Positions 17,053 through 24,947 are shown, counted from the stretch's first letter. The stretch: 64,000 nt of DNA from Candidatus Burkholderia verschuerenii (GCF_001189365.1 NZ_LFJJ01000002.1:1-64000), one strand, 5' to 3'. Notes: a model not told the origin generated them from the letters alone. Made by a program: numbers and translations.

Positions 17053-17245
17053 CGGCGCGCAGTCAAGAGAACTCCGCTTTGTGCTTCAGCGTGGTGGCCC
17101 ATGGAAGACCGTCCGATCGTATGATGCCGACCAGTACGAATTCTCGTTCGTGCAAAAGGTAATGAGGCGAGGCCGGGCAAAGACGCCCGGCTATCGTTGG
17201 CGCATCCTGCTGATGCCGTTCAATGTGTGGGCGGATGAAATCTAG
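17018..17245 (+). CDS. Small basic hypothetical protein, 75 aa
   Basis: Overlaps the end of the preceding gene by 35 bases. The product (MARHSKPTANTDGAQSRELR) is basic and ends with an aromatic beta-rich part (GYRWRILLMPFNVWADEI). No strong ribosome binding site. Plausible but not certain. Confidence 0.45.
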   Translation: MARHSKPTANTDGAQSRELRFVLQRGGPWKTVRSYDADQYEFSFVQKVMRRGRAKTPGYRWRILLMPFNVWADEI

Positions 17246-17276
17246 CTTGCGAATCCAGCCAGCACCACGTCAAATG

Positions 17277-17302
17277 CTGTATTCAGATATATCTGTATAC
17301 AG
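17277..17302. repeat. 26-bp palindrome between convergent genes
   Basis: CTGTAT, T, CAGATATATCTG, T, ATACAG: a palindrome with one mismatched pair, centred on the perfect 12-mer CAGATATATCTG. It lies between the rightward gene ending at 17245 and the leftward gene ending at 17335. Too AT-rich for a usual terminator; it may be an operator or a protein-binding site. Confidence 0.45.
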
Positions 17303-17334
17303 CGCGATGTCCAACACCGCATCTGTCATGCAGG

Positions 17335-18165
17335 CTACTCGGCCGAAGGCCGGGCCATCGCTGCAATTTTGCGGCGGTCGGACTGGAACACGCGAAACCT
17401 CTGGAAGTCCCCGATCTTCGGGCTGCTCGCCCACGCATCGTTGAGCTTGTCGAGATGCTCGCCGATCGACAGAATCAGTCGCTGCCTTTTCGCGCGCCTA
17501 TCAGCCTCGGTGCTGTGTCGCACCTGCTTGACGAGTTCATCGAGGTTGTAGTTGATGTAAAAGTCGAATGAGCTTTCAGTCCTTCCGGTGGTTTTAGCCC
17601 ACCATGCTCTTGCCGCCTTTCCCGCGAACTCGGAGACGTCTTCGGCCAGTTTCAGTACATCGTCGGTGGCCGCCGCACCGATCGAATCGACGCCAAGCTG
17701 TGCGAGAACGAGTTTGGTGCGGCGCTCCGCAGTTTCGCGTTCGCGTCGCGCATCGGCGTCCTGCTTCACCTTTCGCGCGATCTTCTCTGCGCGTTCCAGA
17801 TCGTCACCCAATACGTCGAGAGCGTGTCGAGCCTGCTTGATCGCTTCGATCTGATCAGACGACAGATACTGGCCGAACTGGTCGAGCGCACTGCGCAACG
17901 ATCCAACCGTGCGTCGCACAGTGCTGCGATGTTTTTTGATGTCCGCATCGCCGACCCATTCCGCGTTGAGACGAAAACGCTTGTAGATCAGTTCGTCACG
18001 CGTCATCGCTGCGAAGTCTGCGCACGCATCTTTGATGTAGACGTACTTGTGCGGTGCCTCATACCCCTTCGAGCAACCCCAGGTGAAAGAGGTGCCGGTG
18101 AAGTTGCGGCATTCTTCGCAACGGACGAGGCTGCTGATGGTTGGCTCGACGGGCATTTTCTTCAC
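17335..18165 (-). CDS. Zn-finger/coiled-coil protein of the partition operon
   Basis: GTG at 18165 preferred because AAGGGACG precedes it; the in-frame ATG at 18156 is the alternative. Residues 10-45 hold CEECRNFTGTSFTWGC with a further Cys about 18 residues on (KDACADF), a likely zinc knuckle. The rest is a long charged helix with coiled-coil character (ERAEKIARKVKQDADARRER). It is the third gene of the parA unit, directly after the ParB-like gene. Role unknown, probably DNA or nucleoid binding. Confidence 0.65.
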   Translation of the reverse strand: MKKMPVEPTISSLVRCEECRNFTGTSFTWGCSKGYEAPHKYVYIKDACADFAAMTRDELIYKRFRLNAEWVGDADIKKHRSTVRRTVGSLRSALDQFGQYLSSDQIEAIKQARHALDVLGDDLERAEKIARKVKQDADARRERETAERRTKLVLAQLGVDSIGAAATDDVLKLAEDVSEFAGKAARAWWAKTTGRTESSFDFYINYNLDELVKQVRHSTEADRRAKRQRLILSIGEHLDKLNDAWASSPKIGDFQRFRVFQSDRRKIAAMARPSAE

Positions 18166-18166
18166 G

Positions 18167-18643
18167 TTAGCGTCCCTTGCGGATTTCCTCGGCGCGGCGC
18201 TCAAGCTCCGGGAGCAGGATCGCGTCAAGCAGCTTCTGTTTGCTCTTGACGTTGGTGTTCTCGAACACGAAGTTGTAGAGGGCCAGCGTCGAAGGTGAGA
18301 CGCGCCAGAGCACCTGTTCAGAAGCTTTCTCGGGTCCGTCAACAGGCGGCTTCGGCTGGACAGCAGCAACGCTCCGCTCAACGGCGGCAGGGGCGGTGGC
18401 CGCTGCGGCAACAGGGGGCGGCGCAGACGTGGCGGCCGGCGTGGGTGCGGGGGCTGCAACCGGTGCGGCCGTAGCCTCGGCAGCGAGGGTAGGTGACGGT
18501 GCCTCCGCAGGCGTCGCGGCCGGTGGTACTTCTTCCGTAGAGCCAACTGCGGCACGTCGTTCGTCCGCGCCGGACGCGAAGCGCTCCAGTGCAGCAGGGT
18601 CTACAGGGGCCTTCCTGTTGGGACGGACAAATCCACTGCTCAT
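18167..18643 (-). CDS. ParB-like centromere-binding partner of ParA
   Basis: 158 residues: a short basic N-terminus (SSGFVRPNRKAPVDP), a long Ala/Pro-rich linker (about residues 40-95) and a C-terminal helical domain (SKQKLLDAILLPELERRAEE). The start overlaps the stop of parA (ATGA). Small ParA proteins without their own DNA-binding domain usually pair with such a small centromere-binding protein that also represses the operon. The parA adjacency is the main evidence; sequence alone does not identify the fold. Confidence 0.7.
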   Translation of the reverse strand: MSSGFVRPNRKAPVDPAALERFASGADERRAAVGSTEEVPPAATPAEAPSPTLAAEATAAPVAAPAPTPAATSAPPPVAAAATAPAAVERSVAAVQPKPPVDGPEKASEQVLWRVSPSTLALYNFVFENTNVKSKQKLLDAILLPELERRAEEIRKGR

Positions 18644-19320
18644 GCCAGTACCTCGTATGCGAACAACTGAATCTCAGCCTTCGCCTTGGAGTTGCTCATC
18701 TCGACCACGCCCAAGCCTTCGAGAAGCGCCTGTTTGTAGACTTTCCGGTAGCCGATGGTTGTGTCGGCCAATCCGATCTGGTCGAACTCTTTCAGGAATG
18801 CCTTTGCGTCGAGCACTTCGCGCGGCGATGGGTCGTGCGGGGTCATGGTCAACAGACCGAACGCACGCAGTTCGGGGTTGAGTCCCTTCGCTAGGCTGAT
18901 AACCTCGTTCATGTGGTCAAGCGTTTCGAGATCGGCCTGACTTGCAGCGAAAGGAACATACACTTTGTCCACTGCGGCAAGTGCCGTTCGAAGTTCTTTA
19001 CTGTCGTGACCGCCCACGTCAACGATCACATACTTGTATCGGGTCGCGAGATCTCGAACGGTCTCATAGACGTTTCCCGATTTCTGCGTGCAGTGGATCT
19101 TCGCGATCGAAGCGCCATCGAGGATCTTCTTGTTTCTGCGGTCGATCCAGTTCGACGCGGTGGACTGCGGGTCACAGTCCACGATCATTACATCGTGGCC
19201 TTCGCCTGCGAGGTAAGCGCCGAGATTGGTCGCCGTCGTGCTCTTGCCCGTGCCACCTTTCTCGCTGGCGACTGCGAAGACCGCGCCATCGTCTCCGTTG
19301 ACGACCGGATTCACGCTCAT
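18640..19320 (-). CDS. parA: ParA-family partition ATPase
   Basis: 226 residues with the deviant Walker A motif SEKGGTGKSTTATNL (about residues 19-33), the switch segment DCDPQSTASNW, and VIVDVGGHDSKELRTAL. It lacks an N-terminal helix-turn-helix domain, so it is of the small (type Ib-like) class. ParA proteins bind the nucleoid in the ATP form and move plasmid copies apart. It is preceded by a ribosome binding site (AAAGGGGC) and the inverted repeat at 19352-19373, which could be the centromere/operator. Confidence 0.93.
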   Translation of the reverse strand: MSVNPVVNGDDGAVFAVASEKGGTGKSTTATNLGAYLAGEGHDVMIVDCDPQSTASNWIDRRNKKILDGASIAKIHCTQKSGNVYETVRDLATRYKYVIVDVGGHDSKELRTALAAVDKVYVPFAASQADLETLDHMNEVISLAKGLNPELRAFGLLTMTPHDPSPREVLDAKAFLKEFDQIGLADTTIGYRKVYKQALLEGLGVVEMSNSKAKAEIQLFAYEVLA

Positions 19321-19351
19321 TCGAATGCCCCTTTATAACTGTATCGAATCA

Positions 19352-19373
19352 TATCAAATGCTATCATTTGATA
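19352..19373. promoter_or_regulatory. Inverted repeat upstream of parA
   Basis: TATCAAATG and CATTTGATA form a perfect 9-bp inverted repeat with a 4-base centre, 31 bases upstream of the parA start and 4 bases past the end of kfrA. The same words recur at 20613-20646. Probable operator or centromere site. Confidence 0.6.
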
Positions 19374-19377
19374 GCTA

Positions 19378-20415
19378 CTAGGCGACTTGCTCGGTGTTAG
19401 CGTTGCCACCACTGCTGCGTTGTGCGGACAGCGCGGCTTCTAGTTCGCGAACGCGGGTTTCGGCTGACGCCGCGCGCGTCGTTGCCTCTGCCAATTTCGT
19501 GAGCGCCGCGTCGCGATCCTCCTGGAGGCGGTCTGCCAGCTTTTCGGCCGCCTCGGCTCGCCCTTCGAGAATTCCCCGCTCGTTGGAGAGGCGATTGATG
19601 TTCCCCTGCATGCTTTGCATGGTGATGGTGAGCGCGCGATTGTTTTCCTCCGCCTCCTTCCTAGCGTCGCGATCGCGAGCAGCGGCAGTCTTATAGTCGT
19701 CGGTGACCACCAGCAAACGTCGTTGCTCGCGCTCGATCCGATCGGATGCTGCCCGGAGTTCCTGGATAGTGCGCTGCAAGTCGGCAGCTTCTTCGGTGCG
19801 CTTGCGCTCACGTTCGTCGCTCTCCGCCCGAACCTGACCGAGCGAATGCTCTGCTGCATGGCGCGCGGCCTGTTCGGCAGCAAGCTGGACGGCCAACTCC
19901 TCGCGGAGGGCGTCAGCGGCGGACGCCCTGACGGCCGCCTGTTGGGCGGCAGCTTCGGCCACGTTTGCGCGGCGATCCGCATCGCTCGCACGAGTCTCAG
20001 CGGCGCTTATCGATTCCTCGGCTTCCGCGCGAAAGGCGGCCAACGCAGCATCTGCCTGCGCAAGAGCGTTCTCCCAAACAGTTGCTGCGGCCTGACCAAA
20101 TACATCCAACAGGAAATCGGGAAGGTCAGGGCGTTCAATCTTGACCTTTGCCGTTTCCTGAAGGCGTTTCCAGAATTGATTGATCTCGTCCTGGGCTGTA
20201 CTCGTGCTTGGTGACCGGCCGTCTTCCGCGAGTAGGGAAACCAGTCGCGAAGCGCCCGCTCGCTCGCCGAACTTGAAGAAAAGGGTTTCGACCAGCGCTC
20301 GAAGCTGCTTCCGGTAGTCGCCACGATAGGCGTGTTCTTCCCGGATGCGCTCAACCTCTGCACGGATCTGATCGTCAAGGTCAAGGTCGCGTGGCCTGCT
20401 CGTGCCAGATTTCAT
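19378..20415 (-). CDS. kfrA: KfrA-like plasmid DNA-binding coiled-coil protein
   Basis: ATG at 20415 follows AGCGGAGCGGC; an upstream in-frame ATG would lie within the repeat region. Residues 10-120 form the basic KfrA N-terminal DNA-binding domain (DQIRAEVERIREEHAYRGDY, later RLVSLLAEDGRSPSTS, FWKRLQE). Residues 125-335 are an uninterrupted Ala/Glu/Arg-rich coiled coil. KfrA proteins bind their own promoter and support plasmid stability. The large inverted repeat at 20444-20479 directly upstream is the likely binding site. Confidence 0.88.
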   Translation of the reverse strand: MKSGTSRPRDLDLDDQIRAEVERIREEHAYRGDYRKQLRALVETLFFKFGERAGASRLVSLLAEDGRSPSTSTAQDEINQFWKRLQETAKVKIERPDLPDFLLDVFGQAAATVWENALAQADAALAAFRAEAEESISAAETRASDADRRANVAEAAAQQAAVRASAADALREELAVQLAAEQAARHAAEHSLGQVRAESDERERKRTEEAADLQRTIQELRAASDRIEREQRRLLVVTDDYKTAAARDRDARKEAEENNRALTITMQSMQGNINRLSNERGILEGRAEAAEKLADRLQEDRDAALTKLAEATTRAASAETRVRELEAALSAQRSSGGNANTEQVA

Positions 20416-20443
20416 GCCGCTCCGCTTCGATTTGATATCAGTC

Positions 20444-20479
20444 GCTATCATTCGCAATCATTTGATTGCATGCGATAGC
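20444..20479. promoter_or_regulatory. Nested inverted repeat upstream of kfrA
   Basis: GCTATC, GCAATC, a 4-base centre, GATTGC and GATAGC in order, at equal 4-base spacing, form a 36-bp nested palindrome 29 bases before the kfrA start. This is the expected position of an autoregulatory KfrA operator. Confidence 0.6.
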
Positions 20480-20580
20480 AAAGCAAATGGTTTGATCTCG
20501 TATAGTGGCGGTCATCGCCCAACTATTTCAGCGAAATCAACCCTTTGCGGCGGGATTGTGCAGCATATCAACAGGTCTAT

Positions 20581-20646
20581 CAACAGAAACTGTTGATAAC
20601 CTTGATGATGCAATATCAAATGCACTCATATGATAGCATTTGATAT
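20581..20646. repeat. Repeats in the kfrA/20973 intergenic region
   Basis: CAACAG, AAA, CTGTTG (20581-20595), with a further TATCAACAG just upstream, is followed by the perfect 11-bp inverted repeat ATATCAAATGC (20613-20623) and GCATTTGATAT (20636-20646). The second shares its core with the parA upstream repeat and the 7.4-kb palindrome. Candidate partition site; an origin role is possible but unproven. Confidence 0.5.
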
Positions 20647-20682
20647 CGGTGTGTATCGAATCGAATCAAATCGACGCGAATG

Positions 20683-20973
20683 CTACGCCATCGCAGGCTT
20701 CGATACGCTAATGTAGTGCAGCATCATCGCGAAGTTCGCGACGTGAACCTCCTGTCCAGGAGCCTTGTCGGCGCAGATCGCATGCGCAATCAGATCGCCG
20801 ACGATCGCTGCGCGCAGGGAAGGGTCGTCCCATCCCGTGCGGCCCTCCGCAGCCTTCCTCGCCATGGCCGCCTTCATGGCCGCCGCAAAGCCATCGATTG
20901 CCGCGTTAATCCGCTCGATCTCGCGCTCGACGGCGGCGGCGTCGATTGGCTGTCCGTCTGGTGCCTTCCGCAT
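20683..20973 (-). CDS. Phage-type hypothetical protein, 96 aa
   Basis: Good ribosome binding site (CTGGAGGAAGC) before the ATG. The motif GRTGWDDPSLRAAIVGDLIA followed by VHVANFAMMLHY is typical of a small helical protein seen in many phage and plasmid genomes. Ala-rich, no membrane segment. Function unknown. Confidence 0.65.
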   Translation of the reverse strand: MRKAPDGQPIDAAAVEREIERINAAIDGFAAAMKAAMARKAAEGRTGWDDPSLRAAIVGDLIAHAICADKAPGQEVHVANFAMMLHYISVSKPAMA

Positions 20974-21185
20974 ATCCGCTTCCTCCAGGGTCTAATTAGG
21001 GCTCGCCAGCGCGAGCAAGGGCAGTTGAAACGCCTGCTGCACATCATGAAGCATAGAAAAGCGCCGTTGCGGCGTCAACTCATGATTACGTATAACGTCA
21101 TTTTTATGATCCTCTATTGCTCTTATCTGACATAACTGCTATTATGTCACTCAGCAGCAGGGAAGCAGTATCGATCATCGCATTT

Positions 21186-21267
21186 CCGTGAAACATTCGC
21201 CTCATTTCGCCGGGAATGCTTTGCTGCGTAAGGGATGCAGCGGGTATGCAGTTTTGCCGTGAAACAT
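21186..21267. promoter_or_regulatory. Two CCGTGAAACAT repeats upstream of parB
   Basis: The 11-mer CCGTGAAACAT occurs at 21186-21196 and 21257-21267. Its part GTGAAACA equals one arm of the chromosomal parS palindrome. The 390-base gap between 20973 and 21363 holds these repeats, an AT-rich stretch (21090-21150), a degenerate operator copy near 21087 and operator copy 4. They are candidate binding sites for the ParB-like protein encoded next. Confidence 0.4.
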
Positions 21268-21276
21268 CCCGGAAAT

Positions 21277-21300
21277 TGCGTATCGTTACAGTGATACGCG
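21277..21300. promoter_or_regulatory. Plasmid operator palindrome, copy 4
   Basis: Half-sites TGCGTATC and GATACGCG with spacer GTTACAGT, 62 bases before the parB-like start. A near-perfect copy. Confidence 0.65.
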
Positions 21301-21362
21301 CTTTTCGAGGGAAATCCTCGCTTTTGGGGCTTCGACGCCCCTTCGAACTGGAGAGAAGCAGC

Positions 21363-22418
21363 ATGGCAAACCACATTTCCCTCAAGGCGATGGCCGAGGA
21401 CAAAAGCATCGAAGCCGTTGGCAAGGTCACCCACTTCAAGGTTGACCCGCGCATCATCAAGATCGAGGAAGGTTTCAACGTCCGTTCGAGGCTCTTCGGG
21501 CAAATGACCCCTGCCCGTCGCCAGTACATCGATGGCCTGAAGGCCGCCAAACTGGCTGGTGCCGTGTTCCCGCCGCTGGACGTTCGGGTGGAAGACGGCG
21601 AAGTGCTTCTTATCGACGGCGAGAACCGGCTGTTGATGGATCTGGAACTCATTGACGAAGGTCACGACATCCAGTTTGTGGAATGTCGCCACTTTCGCGG
21701 GAACGACGCCGAGCGGACGGCGCATATGGTCGCAACTGGCCAACAGGGCTTGCAACTGACGCCGCTAGAGGCGGGTCACGGCTTTCGCCGCCTCGCGAAT
21801 TGGGGCTGGCCGATCCACCGCATCGCCGCGCACGCGCGCCGTTCCGATACGCACGTCGAGCAGTGCATCATGCTCGCAGAGTCGGACACTGCGCTTCAGG
21901 AAATGCTCGTGCGGGACGAAGTATCGGCCGACGTGGTAATTCCGCTGCTTCGTAAGCACGGCAGCAAAAAGACACTCGAAATCCTGATCGACAGGCTCCA
22001 GCATGAGCGGGCCAACGGTGGCAAGAAGGTCACGGCCAAGTCCCTGTACGGCCCGGCAATCCCGCGTCCCATCGTGAGCAAGGTAGTTTCCTCGCTCGAT
22101 ACCTTCTACACTCGACTGTCGGAAGGTGATCGCGAGAACCTTCAGACGCTCCTGAACGGGAACGAAGCCGAACTGGAAGGCAAGACTGTCACGCTGTCGG
22201 CCGTGAGTCTGAAGGCGCTTTTCGACGCGCACCACGAGGTCCAGCAGGTGTACGCGAAAGCCGAGAAGCGCGCGGAAAACAAGCGGGCACGGGCAGCAAC
22301 CGCTGCGTCGGCCGAAGGGAATGCCGAGGACGGCGATGCCGACGCCGATGCCGATGCCGATGCCGAATTCAGCGTGGACGACGTGGTAACGCAACACATG
22401 ACCCAGGCCGCAGTGTAA
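21363..22418 (+). CDS. ParB/KorB-like DNA-binding protein
   Basis: ATG at 21363, with CTGGAGAGAAG before it. 351 residues: the ParB/Srx fold (PPLDVRVEDGEVLLIDGENR at about residues 75-95, with the GENR/GHRR box), a helix-turn-helix region (QLTPLEAGHGFRRLANWGWP, then RIAAHARRSDTHVEQ) and a C-terminal dimerisation-like part. Near the end a GATGCC-type microsatellite encodes Asp-Ala repeats (about 22330-22366). It is followed after 2 bases by a tyrosine recombinase gene. A partition or KorB-like global-repressor role is possible; which one cannot be told from sequence. Confidence 0.85.
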   Translation: MANHISLKAMAEDKSIEAVGKVTHFKVDPRIIKIEEGFNVRSRLFGQMTPARRQYIDGLKAAKLAGAVFPPLDVRVEDGEVLLIDGENRLLMDLELIDEGHDIQFVECRHFRGNDAERTAHMVATGQQGLQLTPLEAGHGFRRLANWGWPIHRIAAHARRSDTHVEQCIMLAESDTALQEMLVRDEVSADVVIPLLRKHGSKKTLEILIDRLQHERANGGKKVTAKSLYGPAIPRPIVSKVVSSLDTFYTRLSEGDRENLQTLLNGNEAELEGKTVTLSAVSLKALFDAHHEVQQVYAKAEKRAENKRARAATAASAEGNAEDGDADADADADAEFSVDDVVTQHMTQAAV

Positions 22419-22420
22419 CG

Positions 22421-23641
22421 ATGACCGCCCTCACGACCACCCCCAACCAGGCATTCGCGCTCGCGCTCAACGCCACGCTTCCGCCCTCGCTAGACGGCAG
22501 TTTGGGCGAGAACCGGGGCGCGGGCAGGCAGCAGATCGCAGCCAATACCGATTGGGAGGCCATTCGCCTCTGGCTAGGCCAGTTCACAGACCAGCAGAAG
22601 ACCTACGACGCCTACGAAAAGGAAGTCGTGCGCCTCTACGTGTGGATACTGGCAAGTCGTGGCAAGCCGTTGTCGTCCGTCGTCTACGAGGATTGGGAGG
22701 CGTATCTTGCATTCCTTGCTGATCCTCAGCCGCGCTCCATGTGGGTCGGCACGAAACGCGGCCGGCGTGACAAGGACGGTGGAGTGTCGAAAGACTACCG
22801 TCCGTTCGCCGGACCTCTACGGCCGTCGAGCATCCGCTACGCGCAAGGCATCATCTGGTCGATGTTCGAATGGTTGCGCAGCGTCGGCTATCTGGCTGGA
22901 AATCCGATCATCCGAAATCGCCGACGCCTGAAGAGGCCCGAGCGTTCGCAATCGCGCTTTCTGACCGAAGATCAGTGGCACGCGGTGCTCGCCGCGATCG
23001 AGGAGCTACCCCGCCAAACCGCTTTTCAGCGGCAGCATTACGCCCGCTGGCGTTGGATGGCGACACTGTTCTATATGACGGGCATCCGAACCGCAGAAGC
23101 GATCAACGGAGCCATGGGAGCCTTCTCCGCCATTCAGGACCGTGAGGATGGCCGCAAACGCTATTTCCTGACCGTGATCGGCAAAGGCGACAAGGAGCGG
23201 GCGATTCCAATCCCGGACCATTTCTTGCCTGAAATCTCCCGCTATCGTGAGGCTTTCGGTCTTTCGTCGTGGCCCGCGCCAGGCGAGACGACTCCGCTCG
23301 TATTTTCGCTTCGAACCAAAAGCGCCTATCGGCCGCTGACGCGCCAGTCGGTTTGGGTCTTGTTCAAGGAAATCTTCAAGCATGCCGAGTTGGTGCTTGG
23401 CCGAAACGATCCTGAGAGCGCATCGCGCCTCCAGGCGGCTTCGACGCACTGGATGCGCCACACAGCCGCAACGGACATGCTGAATGCCGGAGCGGATCTA
23501 CGCACCGTGCAGGCTGTCCTTGGTCACGAAAGCATCTCCACGACCTCCATCTACTCGCACACCGAAGACCTGAAGCTGCACCGCGATCTCAACGATAAGC
23601 ATCGCGTCCGGTGGTCCGATACGGGCGAACAACCGAACTAA
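22421..23641 (+). CDS. Tyrosine recombinase (Xer-like)
   Basis: 406 residues with the complete catalytic set: Arg in TGIRTAE, Lys in GKGDKER, HWMRH, LGHES, and Tyr in IYSHTED. The N-terminal region (residues 40-180) fits a SAM-like core-binding domain. It is in one operon with the ParB-like gene, which suggests resolution of plasmid multimers rather than integration, although integration cannot be excluded. No attachment site is seen nearby. Confidence 0.9.
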   Translation: MTALTTTPNQAFALALNATLPPSLDGSLGENRGAGRQQIAANTDWEAIRLWLGQFTDQQKTYDAYEKEVVRLYVWILASRGKPLSSVVYEDWEAYLAFLADPQPRSMWVGTKRGRRDKDGGVSKDYRPFAGPLRPSSIRYAQGIIWSMFEWLRSVGYLAGNPIIRNRRRLKRPERSQSRFLTEDQWHAVLAAIEELPRQTAFQRQHYARWRWMATLFYMTGIRTAEAINGAMGAFSAIQDREDGRKRYFLTVIGKGDKERAIPIPDHFLPEISRYREAFGLSSWPAPGETTPLVFSLRTKSAYRPLTRQSVWVLFKEIFKHAELVLGRNDPESASRLQAASTHWMRHTAATDMLNAGADLRTVQAVLGHESISTTSIYSHTEDLKLHRDLNDKHRVRWSDTGEQPN

Positions 23642-23669
23642 AAACCGTTATTGCGTGGCAGGCAATTTT

Positions 23670-23693
23670 CACGCATCATATATACGATACGGA
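23670..23693. promoter_or_regulatory. Plasmid operator palindrome, copy 5 (weaker)
   Basis: CACGCATC and GATACGGA separated by 8 bases, 17 bases before the ssb start. The left arm matches the consensus half-site at 5 of 8 positions. Confidence 0.5.
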
Positions 23694-23710
23694 ATTTAAC
23701 CGTGGGTAAC

Positions 23711-24160
23711 ATGGGTAGCATCAACAAGCAGATCCTTCTTGGCCGCCTCACTGCTGACGCAGAGGGGCGCAGCATCCCGAACGGCGGCGGCACGGTGGCG
23801 AACCTCAAAATCGTGACCCACGAGCGCTATCCGGACAAGGTTAGCGGCGAGTGGAAAGAGTTTTCCGACTATCACCGCGTCTCGGTCTTCGGCCAACTAG
23901 CCGAAGAGGCTCGCGAGCTGAAGGAAGGCACGGAAGTGTACGTCGAGGGGCGCACCCGCACTCGCAAGTATCAACAGAACGGGCAGGACCGCTACATCAC
24001 GGAAGTCGTCGCCAACGTCCTTTTCGCGACCGGTGCCGAGTCCGGGCGTGAGCGCAGCGTGTCGCGGTCCGCGCCGGCCTCCTCCCGGCCCGATGCCTCG
24101 GCTGGTAGTGCCGCGCCCGCATCGGGCACGGCCGGTCCCGAAGACGACGCACCGTTCTGA
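23711..24160 (+). CDS. ssb: Single-stranded DNA-binding protein
   Basis: 149 residues starting MGSINKQILLGRLTADAEGR, a standard OB-fold SSB N-terminus, with EFSDYHRVSVFGQLAE and GTEVYVEGRTRTRKYQ. The Ser/Ala/Pro-rich linker ends in EDDAPF, the acidic tip that recruits partner proteins. A GTG three codons upstream (23702) is an alternative start. Plasmid SSBs protect transferred single strands; it sits behind operator copy 5. Confidence 0.93.
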   Translation: MGSINKQILLGRLTADAEGRSIPNGGGTVANLKIVTHERYPDKVSGEWKEFSDYHRVSVFGQLAEEARELKEGTEVYVEGRTRTRKYQQNGQDRYITEVVANVLFATGAESGRERSVSRSAPASSRPDASAGSAAPASGTAGPEDDAPF

Positions 24161-24163
24161 CCG

Positions 24164-24658
24164 ATGGCGGCCATGCGAACAAGGAGTGGTCGAACGCCCG
24201 TGGCGTTCTTCCATATCGTCAGCAATGGCGGCGTTGACATGGGTTGGGTGGGCTACTGCGAAGCCATCAGCGAGGCAATGATCCCCGCCCTACTTCACCC
24301 TGACGGCTCTGACGGCGCAGAGAAGCGCTCTCTCTCCGATCCCCCGGAAGTGATCGGCGTGTACAACGGCGAAGCCTTTGTGCCGCACTCGTGGATCAGG
24401 AAAGTGCTCAAGGAAAAGCGCGATCTGTTCGTTATTGACGCAATGAAGATTGCCGCCGAGAACGGCATCAAGAAGTCCAAGGGCGAAATGCCCGATGAAT
24501 CAGACCAACCGGATAGTCCTGCGCAAACAGCGTCGGAAGCCCAACCACAGCACGGAGAACAAGATGAAACGAATCCTGAACACCACGGCGACGATGCTCC
24601 TCGCAGCGGCTTTGCTCAACGGCTGCGCCGTTGGCGCTTCCCCCGCCGTCACGAATGA
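24164..24658 (+). CDS. Hypothetical protein, 164 aa
   Basis: Begins 3 bases after ssb. The core (FFHIVSNGGVDMGWVGYCEA, then HSWIRKVLKEKRDLFVID) is compact alpha/beta; the C-terminal 55 residues are a disordered acidic then Arg-rich tail ending RWRFPRRHE. Its last 95 bases overlap the lipoprotein gene in another frame. Start uncertain: the GTG at 24200 would also fit. No family recognised. Confidence 0.55.
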   Translation: MAAMRTRSGRTPVAFFHIVSNGGVDMGWVGYCEAISEAMIPALLHPDGSDGAEKRSLSDPPEVIGVYNGEAFVPHSWIRKVLKEKRDLFVIDAMKIAAENGIKKSKGEMPDESDQPDSPAQTASEAQPQHGEQDETNPEHHGDDAPRSGFAQRLRRWRFPRRHE

Positions 24659-24914
24659 CGCAACCGTATCGACCATTCAGGCGGGTCACACGACGAAACA
24701 GGACGTGCTCGCCAAGTTCGGCCAGCCGAGCGACCAAACGAGCGACGACAAGGGCAACGCATCGTGGCATTACCAGCGCGTCGAGAACTCGGCGCTTGGC
24801 TTCCTGCCCGGCCTGAACCTGCTCGGTCACTCGGAGAAGAACACCGAGTTGACCATCCGCTTCAATTCGCGCGGTGTTGTCACCGGCTACGACTACAACC
24901 ATCGCAACCTGTAA
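24564..24914 (+). CDS. SmpA/OmlA (BamE)-like lipoprotein
   Basis: 116 residues with a lipoprotein signal peptide (KRILNTTATMLLAAALLNGC) and lipobox LLNGC. The mature part has the SmpA/OmlA pattern: TVSTIQAGHTTKQDVLAKFG, PSDQTSDDKGNASWHYQ and a C-terminal strand pair. The family includes outer-membrane assembly and plasmid surface lipoproteins. It begins inside the preceding gene in another frame; the ribosome binding site GGAGAACAAG lies within that coding region. Confidence 0.8.
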   Translation: MKRILNTTATMLLAAALLNGCAVGASPAVTNDATVSTIQAGHTTKQDVLAKFGQPSDQTSDDKGNASWHYQRVENSALGFLPGLNLLGHSEKNTELTIRFNSRGVVTGYDYNHRNL

Positions 24915-24947
24915 CGCTGTCGGAACGTCGGAAAACGGGGGACATCA

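Noticed and set aside
18390-18530. Low-complexity GC-rich stretch as a regulatory region
   Set aside because: It is the Ala/Pro-rich linker of the ParB-like protein on the minus strand.
20415-20690. Replication origin with iterons
   Set aside because: The repeats are inverted and next to kfrA and parA; no replication initiator gene is in the window, so an origin cannot be supported.
22330-22366. GATGCC microsatellite as a phase-variable element
   Set aside because: The 6-base unit keeps the frame and encodes Asp-Ala in a linker; no sign of switching.
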